39,068 bases of DNA from DASYZQ01 sp035946175 (lineage in GTDB: Bacteria; Patescibacteriota; Saccharimonadia; Saccharimonadales; UBA4665): positions 1 through 39,068 of the forward strand of contig DASYZQ010000007.1 in NCBI GenBank assembly GCA_035946175.1, written 5' to 3'. Positions 31,330-38,967 of the stretch are shown one piece after another. A model generated the notes under the pieces. It had not been told where the DNA came from. It did no database searches and saw only the letters and a list, made by a program, of their open reading frames with translations. A program made the position numbers and the translations under genes. Numbering within the stretch: position 1 is the stretch's first letter; each line of letters starts with the position of its first letter.

Positions 31330-32256
31330 ATGGCAAGACCACATAAAGGCCAGCATAAAGTCCCTCGAACCTACTTGGAAGCCTTCACTGATCCAAAGGG
31401 TATGCTTTGGGTAGCCAACAACGAGCTAAAAATCTATCAAGATAAACCTCGTAACGTTCTAACTGAACGTGATTTTTATACAGTCCGTTTTCCATCAGGC
31501 GGAGGGAGTTTAGTGATAGAGACTGAGTTCTTGGGTGGTATAGAGGCTGCCTATGCTAAGCTCTACCGAGAAAAACTCAAAGATCAAAAACAACTGACTG
31601 ATGAAGAAAAAGGTATTTTAGCGATATTTCTGGCATCAATGATGGAACGAAGTCCGCGTCGCAGAGAAGCCATGCAGGATTTTTTCAATGAGGTAACGAC
31701 CCGAACTGGGCAAATGCAAGCGATGGTCGATGCTATGACACCAGAAGAAAGGAAAGCTTTCGGCGACAGACAGCCGCCTGTTAGTGAAGAAAGCCGTAAA
31801 AATTCTATACCCGCCAGTGAGTTCGTTCGTCTAGGAAAGGATGTACCTTCATTACACAGTTCCGAAATACCACGAATGGTGACTTTTACTGCCCCGATCC
31901 TATTTGATATGAGCTGGGGATTTATGACCCGATCTGGAGGTGATCCGTTCATAACATCGGATAACCCTGCCATTATTGTTAATCCATCAATTCCTTACGA
32001 TTCGTTCTGGGGACCTGGGCTTGGCCAAAAGGATGTTGAAATCACGATACCATTGTCACCCGACCTAGCGTTGCTAGTAGGTTGGCAAATAGAGCATGAA
32101 AGGATGTATATCCCAGTTGAAGCTGCAACAGTTCAAGAACTAAACCGTAGGCTTATGCGACACAGTGACACCTTAATTAGTAATGAAAGTTCAATCCTTG
32201 AAAAGCAAGCCGAGCGAATAAGACAACATTTAAAGAAACAGGGATTGAAAAGCTAA
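31330..32256 (+). CDS. DUF4238 protein
   Basis: The N-terminus HKVPRTYLEAFTDPKGMLWV matches the DUF4238 start (H-x-VP-x-x-YL-x-x-F), followed by ERDFYTV and a helical part with ILAIFLASMMERSPRRREAM. Later FITSDNPAII and ITIPLSPDLALLVGW are also typical of this family. It is predicted soluble. The function is unknown; members are scattered among bacteria and often lie in accessory DNA. It has its own leaderless-type promoter and lies just upstream of the ParB-like/recombinase pair, so it may be cargo of the same element. Confidence 0.78.
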   Translation: MARPHKGQHKVPRTYLEAFTDPKGMLWVANNELKIYQDKPRNVLTERDFYTVRFPSGGGSLVIETEFLGGIEAAYAKLYREKLKDQKQLTDEEKGILAIFLASMMERSPRRREAMQDFFNEVTTRTGQMQAMVDAMTPEERKAFGDRQPPVSEESRKNSIPASEFVRLGKDVPSLHSSEIPRMVTFTAPILFDMSWGFMTRSGGDPFITSDNPAIIVNPSIPYDSFWGPGLGQKDVEITIPLSPDLALLVGWQIEHERMYIPVEAATVQELNRRLMRHSDTLISNESSILEKQAERIRQHLKKQGLKS

Positions 32257-32314
32257 TACCCCCTGTTTAGCTCACTATATTTCCACTCCTCTAATTTCCT
32301 GAGCCTCAGTTAGC

Positions 32315-32324
32315 ATGTATACAT
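32315..32324. promoter_or_regulatory. Palindrome ATGTATACAT
   Basis: A perfect 10-bp palindrome in the gap between the DUF4238 gene and the ParB-like gene, 35 bp upstream of the promoter. Could be an operator; nothing else supports this. Confidence 0.25.
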
Positions 32325-32358
32325 ACATTATCTGTTTTGCCAAAGAGTTAGATTATGC

Positions 32359-32387
32359 TTGACGTAATAATTATTGTATAGTATTTT
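32359..32387 (+). promoter_or_regulatory. Promoter of the ParB-like/recombinase pair
   Basis: TTGACG (32359-32364), a 17-bp spacer and TATTTT (32382-32387). Transcription would start near 32394, giving a leader of about 50 nt that includes the hairpin at 32400. Confidence 0.5.
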
Positions 32388-32399
32388 AATAGGAAATTG

Positions 32400-32421
32400 A
32401 GGGAGCAAGTGCTCCCTTTTT
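32400..32421 (+). terminator. Intrinsic terminator inside the parB-like leader
   Basis: AGGGAGC and GCTCCCT form a 7-bp GC-rich stem with a 4-nt loop (extendable by one pair), followed by an unbroken T-run to 32421. It lies after the promoter at 32359-32387 and 22 nt before the ATG at 32444, so it looks like an attenuator. It could also end the DUF4238 transcript. Confidence 0.7.
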
Positions 32422-32443
32422 ATTTGATTATTTAAGAGATTTT

Positions 32444-33340
32444 ATGGATACTAAGAAACTTATTAATTATGGATTGCAGGATTTATCTATAGACGTCGTT
32501 GAGTATGACGATAATCAGCCACGCAAAGATATATCAGCTAAAGCGGCTATTTCTAACTTAAAGCGTTCTATTGAACACTATGGAATTCAGCAACCAATTA
32601 CGGTTACTGAATATGAACGTGGCAAATACAAGATTATTGATGGCCACAGACGTTACATTTGCGCTAACGAACTAGAGTTAAAAGTCGTGCCGTGTTTGGT
32701 TTACCCCGAGCTTAGCCCTGGTGAAATGGAGGCCAGACGCTACGAAATGCAAAATATCCGCAGACCTTGGAAGCCATTAGAGCGATCAGATGCCTTACAT
32801 CGTATGAAGCGGGAGTTTGGCTTTCAGTCAATCAAAGAGTTGGCACAGTACATTGGTATTTCAGAGGCATCAGCAGCAGATTATTTGCATTTGAGAGAAC
32901 AACAGCTTCACTTGCTTAGTCGTTTAGCTGAGCGTGGACTGAATGACACTTATCAAATTGAAATCGTCCGTCTTAAGCCCCATCTGCGGAAAGTTGGCGG
33001 TATGCAAGTTGATCAAATAATTGACGACATTCTTGACCGTATTTCTAACGGTACAATTAAAAGCTCCAAAGACATTCGTATCATAAAAAGTGCGTTTATC
33101 CGTTTCGACTTATATGGTGACATTCTGGCAACATATTTGAAGAACCCAGAAATGCGGGTACAAGAACTCGAAGAACAAATCTTGCGTAATGGTTTCTCGT
33201 GGGATATTCAAAAAGCAGTAGCAACAATTGCTAAAAAGAAGTCTAAAGGCGAAAGAATGACCGATAAAGAAGTGAATGCTTTAGAGCAGCTAGTTCAAAT
33301 CAGTCAAGAAATGATTGAGGCAGAACGTGCAGTTATTTAA
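32444..33340 (+). CDS. ParB-like protein upstream of a serine recombinase
   Basis: The N-terminal ParB/Srx-type domain contains YDDNQPRKDIS, IEHYGIQQPITVTE and IIDGHRRYICANEL. The last corresponds to the GERR nucleotide-binding motif, here DGHRR. An HTH region follows (SIKELAQYIGISEASAADYL), then a charged helical C-terminus. 298 aa fits chromosomal/plasmid ParB. There is no ParA gene beside it; instead its last 14 bases overlap the recombinase. Possible roles are DNA-binding partner, directionality factor or regulator of the recombinase (inference). AAGAG lies 5 nt before the ATG. Confidence 0.78.
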   Translation: MDTKKLINYGLQDLSIDVVEYDDNQPRKDISAKAAISNLKRSIEHYGIQQPITVTEYERGKYKIIDGHRRYICANELELKVVPCLVYPELSPGEMEARRYEMQNIRRPWKPLERSDALHRMKREFGFQSIKELAQYIGISEASAADYLHLREQQLHLLSRLAERGLNDTYQIEIVRLKPHLRKVGGMQVDQIIDDILDRISNGTIKSSKDIRIIKSAFIRFDLYGDILATYLKNPEMRVQELEEQILRNGFSWDIQKAVATIAKKKSKGERMTDKEVNALEQLVQISQEMIEAERAVI

Positions 33341-34709
33341 TGAGGACAAGTTAAAGGGTGTAGCCTACTACCGTTTTTCGGCAGAGGATAAACAAGAAAA
33401 CTCTATTGAGAACCAACGAGAAGCGTTGGAAAAGAAAGTAGCAGCAGAAGATATAGAACTCGTCGAAGCATTTAAAGACGAAGGAATATCAGGTTTAACT
33501 TTTAACCGTCCTGGCTTTCAGGCTATGCTCGAAAAGTATGTCTATGCAGACGATGCACCAAAGATTGATTACATCTTGTTTTACGACGCCTCAAGGTTTG
33601 GTCGAGTGCAAAAAATAAGTCATGCCTGGCGTCTAATTGCTGACATGGAAGACCGCAACATTCGTCTGGGTTCGGTCGACAGAGGAATCCCACGAAGTGA
33701 TATGACAGTTTCTGACACTATCATCATGACGCTAGACTTTGTTATGTCTAAGGAATACGTACGACTACTGAGCAACAAAGTTTCCGCCGGTTGTAGAAAG
33801 ATAGCTAGCCAAGGATATTCGGCAGGCGGAGTAGCTCCATACGGATACGTTCGTATTTTACTTGATGAGCAACGGAATCGTGTTCGTATTCTAGAACATG
33901 GTGTACATAAGGAAGTATCAAATCAACGTGTCGCCTTTGAACCTGCAACAACAGGTGAAGCCGAAATAGTAAAACGTATTTTTCGTGAATTCGTTGATCT
34001 GGGATATTTTCCAACCGATATAGCTGAGACGTTAAATGACGACGGCATTCCAACAGCTAAAAATAAACAGTGGAACTCTTCGAGCGTTGTTCGTATTCTT
34101 ACAAACGAAACTTACACTGGCACGCGTGTCTATGATAAAACATGGGCAAAACTTAAGGAGCAAAAGCGAGCGAACCCACCTGAAGAATGGGTACGCTGTC
34201 TAAACGCACATGAGGCACTGGTGAATACTGATACATTTCACAAAGCACAAGAACGTCTATATTGGCTAAGTCCCCGAAGTCGTAATCAAAGTTCTCGCCG
34301 CATTTACACCGTGCAATCCTATGTTAATAAATACCTTGAAGAAGTTATTTCGGATTATAATGACGATCAGAAGCATTATATTCGTCGTTACACCCCTATC
34401 AGCTTTGGAGCAAATTATTCAGTCGATGGTATGGACAGAGTTTGTTTCTATTTACCACCAGATAAAACAAAGTACGATGAGTTTTTGCTTTGTGCTGTTG
34501 ATATAAACAATGCCACCTCAGGGTTGCAGGCTGTCTATAAACTGAAAAGTGAAGATCTTAATAAACATAGTTTTGTAATAATCGGCGATGAGGCACCCTA
34601 CAGCCCACTAGAACAAAATGAACTTAAGGATGCTATTCTAAACCTTGTAAACAAAGTCGTGAGCTATCACGCTCCATGGCTTAAAATAACGGCTCCATCT
34701 GGCATCTAG
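33327..34709 (+). CDS. Large serine recombinase without zinc ribbon
   Basis: AYYRFSAEDKQENSIENQ places the nucleophile at Ser18. DEGISGLTFNRPGFQAML and DYILFYDASRFGR complete the resolvase domain. The recombinase domain contains APYGYV, EAEIVKRIFREF and NSSSVVRILTNETYTGTRVY. The roughly 180-residue C-terminus has no CxxC pairs, so the usual zinc beta-ribbon seems absent. The GTG at 33327 is chosen because GAGG lies 7 nt upstream; a TTG at 33315 is possible. 460 aa. It would integrate or excise the surrounding element. Confidence 0.85.
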   Translation: MQLFNEDKLKGVAYYRFSAEDKQENSIENQREALEKKVAAEDIELVEAFKDEGISGLTFNRPGFQAMLEKYVYADDAPKIDYILFYDASRFGRVQKISHAWRLIADMEDRNIRLGSVDRGIPRSDMTVSDTIIMTLDFVMSKEYVRLLSNKVSAGCRKIASQGYSAGGVAPYGYVRILLDEQRNRVRILEHGVHKEVSNQRVAFEPATTGEAEIVKRIFREFVDLGYFPTDIAETLNDDGIPTAKNKQWNSSSVVRILTNETYTGTRVYDKTWAKLKEQKRANPPEEWVRCLNAHEALVNTDTFHKAQERLYWLSPRSRNQSSRRIYTVQSYVNKYLEEVISDYNDDQKHYIRRYTPISFGANYSVDGMDRVCFYLPPDKTKYDEFLLCAVDINNATSGLQAVYKLKSEDLNKHSFVIIGDEAPYSPLEQNELKDAILNLVNKVVSYHAPWLKITAPSGI

Positions 34710-34722
34710 TTAATAAGTTTAA

Positions 34723-35127
34723 CTATTGAGCCAAGGTTATCTGTGAAGGATTTGTTACTTCAATCTGGGGGGCACCATAGTAACTAGTGATAGTGCCTGA
34801 AACATCGATAGTTTTATTTGCATACTTATTCGTCAAACCCGGTCCAAAAGAATAACTTGATGGTATCCATACTTCAAATCCGCTTGAATAGTTGCGGTAT
34901 TCATCAATAAAGCTATTACCTTCTGACGAAACATAGGTATAGCCAACCGTAAAACTAACGCAATCTGTCTTGCCAATATTATTCCTCGCTTGTGCAACAC
35001 TTAAACAGTTAAGGTCTTTCTTTTTATGTAGAGCAGAACTAATAACGGCAACGCTAAGAATTATGATGGCTATTACTGCTAAGCCAATCGCATAACTCTT
35101 AACTTCTTTCAGTGCTTGTTTTGTCAT
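34723..35127 (-). CDS. Anchored OB-fold protein, 134 aa
   Basis: A membrane helix (YAIGLAVIAIIILSVAVIS) is followed by an extracytoplasmic domain with VSFTVGYTYVSSEGNSF, then KTIDVSGTITSYYGAPQIEV. The last resembles the V-x-G-x-I-x-x-Y-x-G-x-PQI strand pattern of OB-folds. Two Cys may form a disulfide. It starts 4 nt after the stop of the polytopic membrane gene, with AGGA inside that gene's end, so the two form an operon. Converges with the recombinase. Confidence 0.6.
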   Translation of the reverse strand: MTKQALKEVKSYAIGLAVIAIIILSVAVISSALHKKKDLNCLSVAQARNNIGKTDCVSFTVGYTYVSSEGNSFIDEYRNYSSGFEVWIPSSYSFGPGLTNKYANKTIDVSGTITSYYGAPQIEVTNPSQITLAQ

Positions 35128-35131
35128 CTAG

Positions 35132-36877
35132 TTATTGTCCTGTGTAATTAAATGAATTAGCAAAGTTATTGAAGTCGTCTTGACTAGAACCTAGTGCCAG
35201 TAGGCCATACTCATTATTACCAACGAAAAACACTCTTAGATAACCAGTGTAAGTGTTACCTGATATTTGTGTAGTAAATTGTGTGTCTATGGATGGATGC
35301 CCTTGATGGTTTGAGGAGTTACTATTCGTTACATTTCCTTTTATAGCCTGTACTAAGTTAGTAGAGCTGGTTTGAAGTGCAGATTGCATGTCCGAGTTAG
35401 ATAAATTAGTGAAATCAAAGCCCTGTGATGGCCAGCTATAGGCGTAGACATCGTATTCCTGGCTATCATTATTTACTTGGCTATCATAAGTAGTTATAGG
35501 AACTGTATAGCCTGACACCTGTGAGCTTGAATTTGATACCGTTGGTCTCCCGGGAAAGTTAATTGTGAAGAAATTGTTTGTAGCCGTATACAGAGATGAT
35601 TGCTGACTAATTGAACTATTGTTTTGTTGAGATGAGGTGTTAGCGGTTGTTGATGACCTAAATTTGAAAACTAGTGATACTATGCCTGCTGCTATCAGTA
35701 CGGTAAATACGATGGCTTGGATTGTGGAGATATGCAGCGATTGATGTTTAGTAAACTTGGGTTTAAGTTTTGATTTTAGTTTTCTATATCGCCCATAATT
35801 TATGAATGATTGGATCGACACAATTAAAGGTAAAATACCGGGAGTTAGAAGAAGCAGTAAAAAACCATTAAATAACAAAAATCCAGCAATATGCTTTCCC
35901 CGAGCATAACGAATGTATTTACCAGAATAAATGAGGTAAAGCCCAACAATTAGATAAAAAATCCAAACACCAACTGCTTGAGGTCCGTCATAGCTCTGCA
36001 ACCATATTACGCCCGCACCTACTGCAAGTAACAACCAACCAATTATTTCTGTGTTTTGTCCTGTATTTTTTATGGTATTAAGCTTGTTTTTTATTTCGTT
36101 TTTTTCGCCAGTATCTAAACTTTTATGATTGGAAACAAGTAATGCTGCTTGTTTTTTAGCTTTTCGCCTAGTTATAAGTAAATAGATAGACAAACCAATT
36201 AGTAGAATAAGTAATGCGTCTGCTGGATATAGCAAAAAGTGTTCTGCCATCAAACTGGGGTGATAGTAGTGTTCGTTTGAACGCCTATCAATAATGACGC
36301 CAATGATATAAAGAACAGGTATTATACCTACAAGTAACAGGGCTAGTTTACTGAGTAGGCTATGAGTTGATGGTTTTTCTTCGGTCTCTGCTTCAATAAT
36401 GTTGTTGTCTTCACTCTCGGCTTTTTCTATCAAAATAGAACCAATAATTCTAGCTCCAAATGTTAAAACAAGCATGAAAATCAAGTTCCAGAAATAGCTC
36501 CACTCATGATGCATGGCTGAAGCGACTAGCCCAAAAGGTACAACGCCAAAACCAAGTATAAATATACCTAGAATTACGGCTCCAAGGCCCCATAACAAGT
36601 AAGTTACCAAAAATCCCAGTACCCATAGTGATAGGCCGTATATAAGCGACGAAATAAACAGCTCTAGCCCATACCATGCTCTAGTTTTTTTGAAGAATAC
36701 TAGTGGAAGAGACAGTATATTGACCGCAAGCAGTATCACACTTATCCAAGCAAGTATGGGATCAGCTTTTATTGCTACTCTGGGTCCATAAGCAAATACC
36801 AATACAAAGCCAGCAATAACCCCAACAAATATCAGTAGTCCAATTATCCCAGCCCCGATATTTTTTATGGTTTGCAC
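35132..36877 (-). CDS. Polytopic membrane protein with C-terminal exported domain
   Basis: 581 aa. About ten hydrophobic segments fill residues 1-400. A Ser/Asn/Gln-rich linker follows, then a domain beginning NNFFTINFPGRPTVSNSSS with LRVFFVGNNEYGLLALGSS near the end, reminiscent of PsbP/DUF1795-type folds. The start is a GTG with AAGAGA 7 nt upstream. No enzyme motif is seen. Together with the OB-fold gene downstream and the TM2 gene upstream it makes an envelope-directed group of unknown function. Confidence 0.6.
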   Translation of the reverse strand: MQTIKNIGAGIIGLLIFVGVIAGFVLVFAYGPRVAIKADPILAWISVILLAVNILSLPLVFFKKTRAWYGLELFISSLIYGLSLWVLGFLVTYLLWGLGAVILGIFILGFGVVPFGLVASAMHHEWSYFWNLIFMLVLTFGARIIGSILIEKAESEDNNIIEAETEEKPSTHSLLSKLALLLVGIIPVLYIIGVIIDRRSNEHYYHPSLMAEHFLLYPADALLILLIGLSIYLLITRRKAKKQAALLVSNHKSLDTGEKNEIKNKLNTIKNTGQNTEIIGWLLLAVGAGVIWLQSYDGPQAVGVWIFYLIVGLYLIYSGKYIRYARGKHIAGFLLFNGFLLLLLTPGILPLIVSIQSFINYGRYRKLKSKLKPKFTKHQSLHISTIQAIVFTVLIAAGIVSLVFKFRSSTTANTSSQQNNSSISQQSSLYTATNNFFTINFPGRPTVSNSSSQVSGYTVPITTYDSQVNNDSQEYDVYAYSWPSQGFDFTNLSNSDMQSALQTSSTNLVQAIKGNVTNSNSSNHQGHPSIDTQFTTQISGNTYTGYLRVFFVGNNEYGLLALGSSQDDFNNFANSFNYTGQ

Positions 36878-36995
36878 TATATGGTCTCTTATAATGTTGT
36901 TATTAGTTTAATGATATGCCTTAAATTGTAAAATGTCCTAATTTAGCAGTGTTTCTGTACCTGATTGGATACCCTCTGATCTTAATTACTTGCTT

Positions 36996-38027
36996 CTACT
37001 TGCTAGGGGTAAAGGTAGCCTGCCCCAAACTAGAAATTGAAATAATATCGCCATCAGTCAGCGTTACCGTAAGACTTGGTACACCACCAGCCGCACCAGC
37101 GTTACCTAGTATCTCGTTGTAGCTATCTGTACCACTGACGACAAAGTTACCGCTCTGGCCAGCAGCAGGGGTTACTACATACCTACCAGCACCAATGTCC
37201 TGACCAACCGTAAATGTGCCAGTATAAAGGCTCGTTGTAGTATATGCAGTTGAAAATGGTGTGGTAACGGGTGTAAAGCTAACGCTGCTTAAACTAGATA
37301 TTTGGATTTGGTCGCCATCAGATATTTGCACTCTGACTTTTGGCACGCCACCTGCTGCTCCCGCATTACCCAAAATCTCGTTATAGCTGTCAGTCCCGCT
37401 AACCGTAAAGTTACCGCTCTGTCCTGCACCAGGCGTTACATCATATAAGCCATCAGCTACATCTTTGCCGCCTGTAAATGTACCCGCACCTAGCGTGGTT
37501 GCTGTGCCAGTAACTTTGCGTGTTGGGGCAGCGGCTGGTTTTGTCGCAGTCGTAGGTTTACTGGTGGTTGATGATGCTGGTGTAGAGTTAAGGCTTGCCG
37601 TCTTGTCGCTAGTTGGCTTACTACTACCATTCGCCACCGAAACAATGATAATCAGCAGGATAATACCGGCCACAATACTAAGTGCCTTATGATTTGCGAA
37701 CCAGTTACCTGATTGCTTTGATTTATTGCCTTCCATTTTTCCTGCCTGTTCCTTCCATACAATGTTATTAACCGATTTTGTAGCTATCATAATGATGTCT
37801 ATAAGCCAGAGAATACCGAGCAAACCAAAGGTAAATAGTTTTAATAGGCCCTTAGCGGTTTTGCCTAAGTAAAATTGGTCAATACCAAACCAACCTAGAA
37901 AAACAGATAAAACAAGAGCGGTCGCCCAATCTCGCTCTAGTACACCCATGCTTTTAGGTGAGGGCTGATTAACTGTCACATTATTCACAATATGCGAATT
38001 ATGCTTTTCGTGTCTGTCCTCGCCCAT
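36996..38027 (-). CDS. TM2-domain protein with a duplicated exported domain
   Basis: Residues 33-83 are a TM2 domain (LGWFGIDQFYLGKTAKGLLKL, then GILWLIDIIMI). A further membrane helix lies at about 116-132. A Ser/Thr/Ala/Pro linker (135-170) leads to two copies of a 72-residue beta-rich domain at 182-253 and 270-341. Each copy has GTFT-G-D, the central SGTDSYNEILGN and SDGD/TDGD motifs. 343 aa. AAGGAG lies 6 nt before the ATG. It is divergent from an XRE regulator. Function unknown; likely a surface-displayed binding protein. Confidence 0.7.
   Translation of the reverse strand: MGEDRHEKHNSHIVNNVTVNQPSPKSMGVLERDWATALVLSVFLGWFGIDQFYLGKTAKGLLKLFTFGLLGILWLIDIIMIATKSVNNIVWKEQAGKMEGNKSKQSGNWFANHKALSIVAGIILLIIIVSVANGSSKPTSDKTASLNSTPASSTTSKPTTATKPAAAPTRKVTGTATTLGAGTFTGGKDVADGLYDVTPGAGQSGNFTVSGTDSYNEILGNAGAAGGVPKVRVQISDGDQIQISSLSSVSFTPVTTPFSTAYTTTSLYTGTFTVGQDIGAGRYVVTPAAGQSGNFVVSGTDSYNEILGNAGAAGGVPSLTVTLTDGDIISISSLGQATFTPSK
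37005..37484 (-). repeat. Internal domain duplication in the TM2 protein gene
   Basis: Copies at 37269-37484 and 37005-37220 encode 72 residues each. A 20-residue core is identical in protein, but its codons differ at many synonymous positions, so the duplication is old and the protein is conserved. Confidence 0.85.
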
Positions 38028-38083
38028 TATAAACTCCTTGTTTAAGTTATATCTGTTAAATTAACACAAATTACTCATAAAAT

Positions 38084-38117
38084 AAACTAATAGTTTATGT
38101 AACTATCTGTTTATAAT
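38084..38117 (+). promoter_or_regulatory. Control region before the XRE regulator
   Basis: A perfect inverted repeat AAACTA-A-TAGTTT (38084-38096) lies upstream of a consensus TATAAT (38112-38117), 15 nt before the ATG. It is in the gap shared with the divergent TM2 gene, so one repressor could control both. Confidence 0.5.
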
Positions 38118-38132
38118 TCTTAACCTAAGTGC

Positions 38133-38360
38133 ATGAGTAATGCACAAGAACAGAAACTATTAAAAGCTTTTGGGAAACGTCTAGCACAGGTACGTAAAAG
38201 CCGCGGTGTTACGCAACAACAACTAGCAGAAAAACTTGGCATGAGTGTTGTTACGATTGCTTACCTAGAGACTGGTAAAAGATTTGCTAGACTCGGTACC
38301 CTACACAAGATAGCTAAAGCCTTGCGCGTTGATATATCCGAGCTATTCAAAAATTTATAG
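38133..38360 (+). CDS. XRE-family HTH regulator, 75 aa
   Basis: A complete HTH_3 domain: FGKRLAQVRKSRGVTQQQLAEKLGMSVVTIAYLETG, then TLHKIAKALRVDISELF. Single-domain repressors of this size control mobile-element or toxin-antitoxin genes. No Shine-Dalgarno is seen; the leader would be about 9 nt. Confidence 0.88.
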   Translation: MSNAQEQKLLKAFGKRLAQVRKSRGVTQQQLAEKLGMSVVTIAYLETGKRFARLGTLHKIAKALRVDISELFKNL

Positions 38361-38427
38361 CTAACTACTTACCCCACCATCCAACTCACTATTTTTAAAG
38401 GTGTTATTTCAGTACACTAGGATTGGT

Positions 38428-38946
38428 ATGAGTATTGGACAAATGAGCATTGATGCTTTTCTTTTTGAGTGTAATCAAAGCCCTCTTTTGAAGGATTTTC
38501 GTAGTGTCGAGCAGCCAATTACGCTCTCAACTCTAAAAGAAGCAGATTTTATTAAGCCATTTTATACTCTAGCTGACTTATCAATACTGACGAACGTGCT
38601 CTATTTCATTGAGCCATTCGTCCCAAAAAAGTTGATCCTAGATAAATCGTCATTTAAAGATTTGATCCATTGGTATGAAATTGGAAAACTACACAATCAA
38701 AAATTCATTGTCGGTTTAAGAAAGAGAATGGGTATATCCCACCCAAATCGTGGCTTCAATATCGATAAGGATTTTTTACCTCCACACGTACAAGACTTTG
38801 GCGCCCACTACAACAACGTTTACTTAGACGACGGCTTCAGCGAAGAGTATAGGTACTGGTTTTTTAAAACTGTTGAGGGATTAGAATTCTACGATGATTT
38901 TGAAAAGTGGGAAACAGCTACAGCTAATAGACTTGCTCCCCATTAG
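38428..38946 (+). CDS. Hypothetical protein, 172 aa
   Basis: Not recognised. Predicted soluble, rich in aromatic residues (FIKPFYTLADLS, RYWFFKTVEGLEFYDDF), with HPNRGFNIDKDFLPPH in the middle. The ATG at 38428 is chosen because AGGAT lies 5-6 nt upstream; a GTG at 38401 is in frame. It follows the XRE gene by 67 nt and may be its partner (inference). Confidence 0.55.
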   Translation: MSIGQMSIDAFLFECNQSPLLKDFRSVEQPITLSTLKEADFIKPFYTLADLSILTNVLYFIEPFVPKKLILDKSSFKDLIHWYEIGKLHNQKFIVGLRKRMGISHPNRGFNIDKDFLPPHVQDFGAHYNNVYLDDGFSEEYRYWFFKTVEGLEFYDDFEKWETATANRLAPH

Positions 38947-38961
38947 CCCCTCAGCCATACT
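38933..38961 (+). promoter_or_regulatory. Promoter with leaderless start at 38968
   Basis: TTGCTC (38933-38938), a 17-bp spacer and CATACT (38956-38961), then TACGGT and the ATG. It overlaps the end of the previous gene. Confidence 0.5.
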
Positions 38962-38967
38962 TACGGT

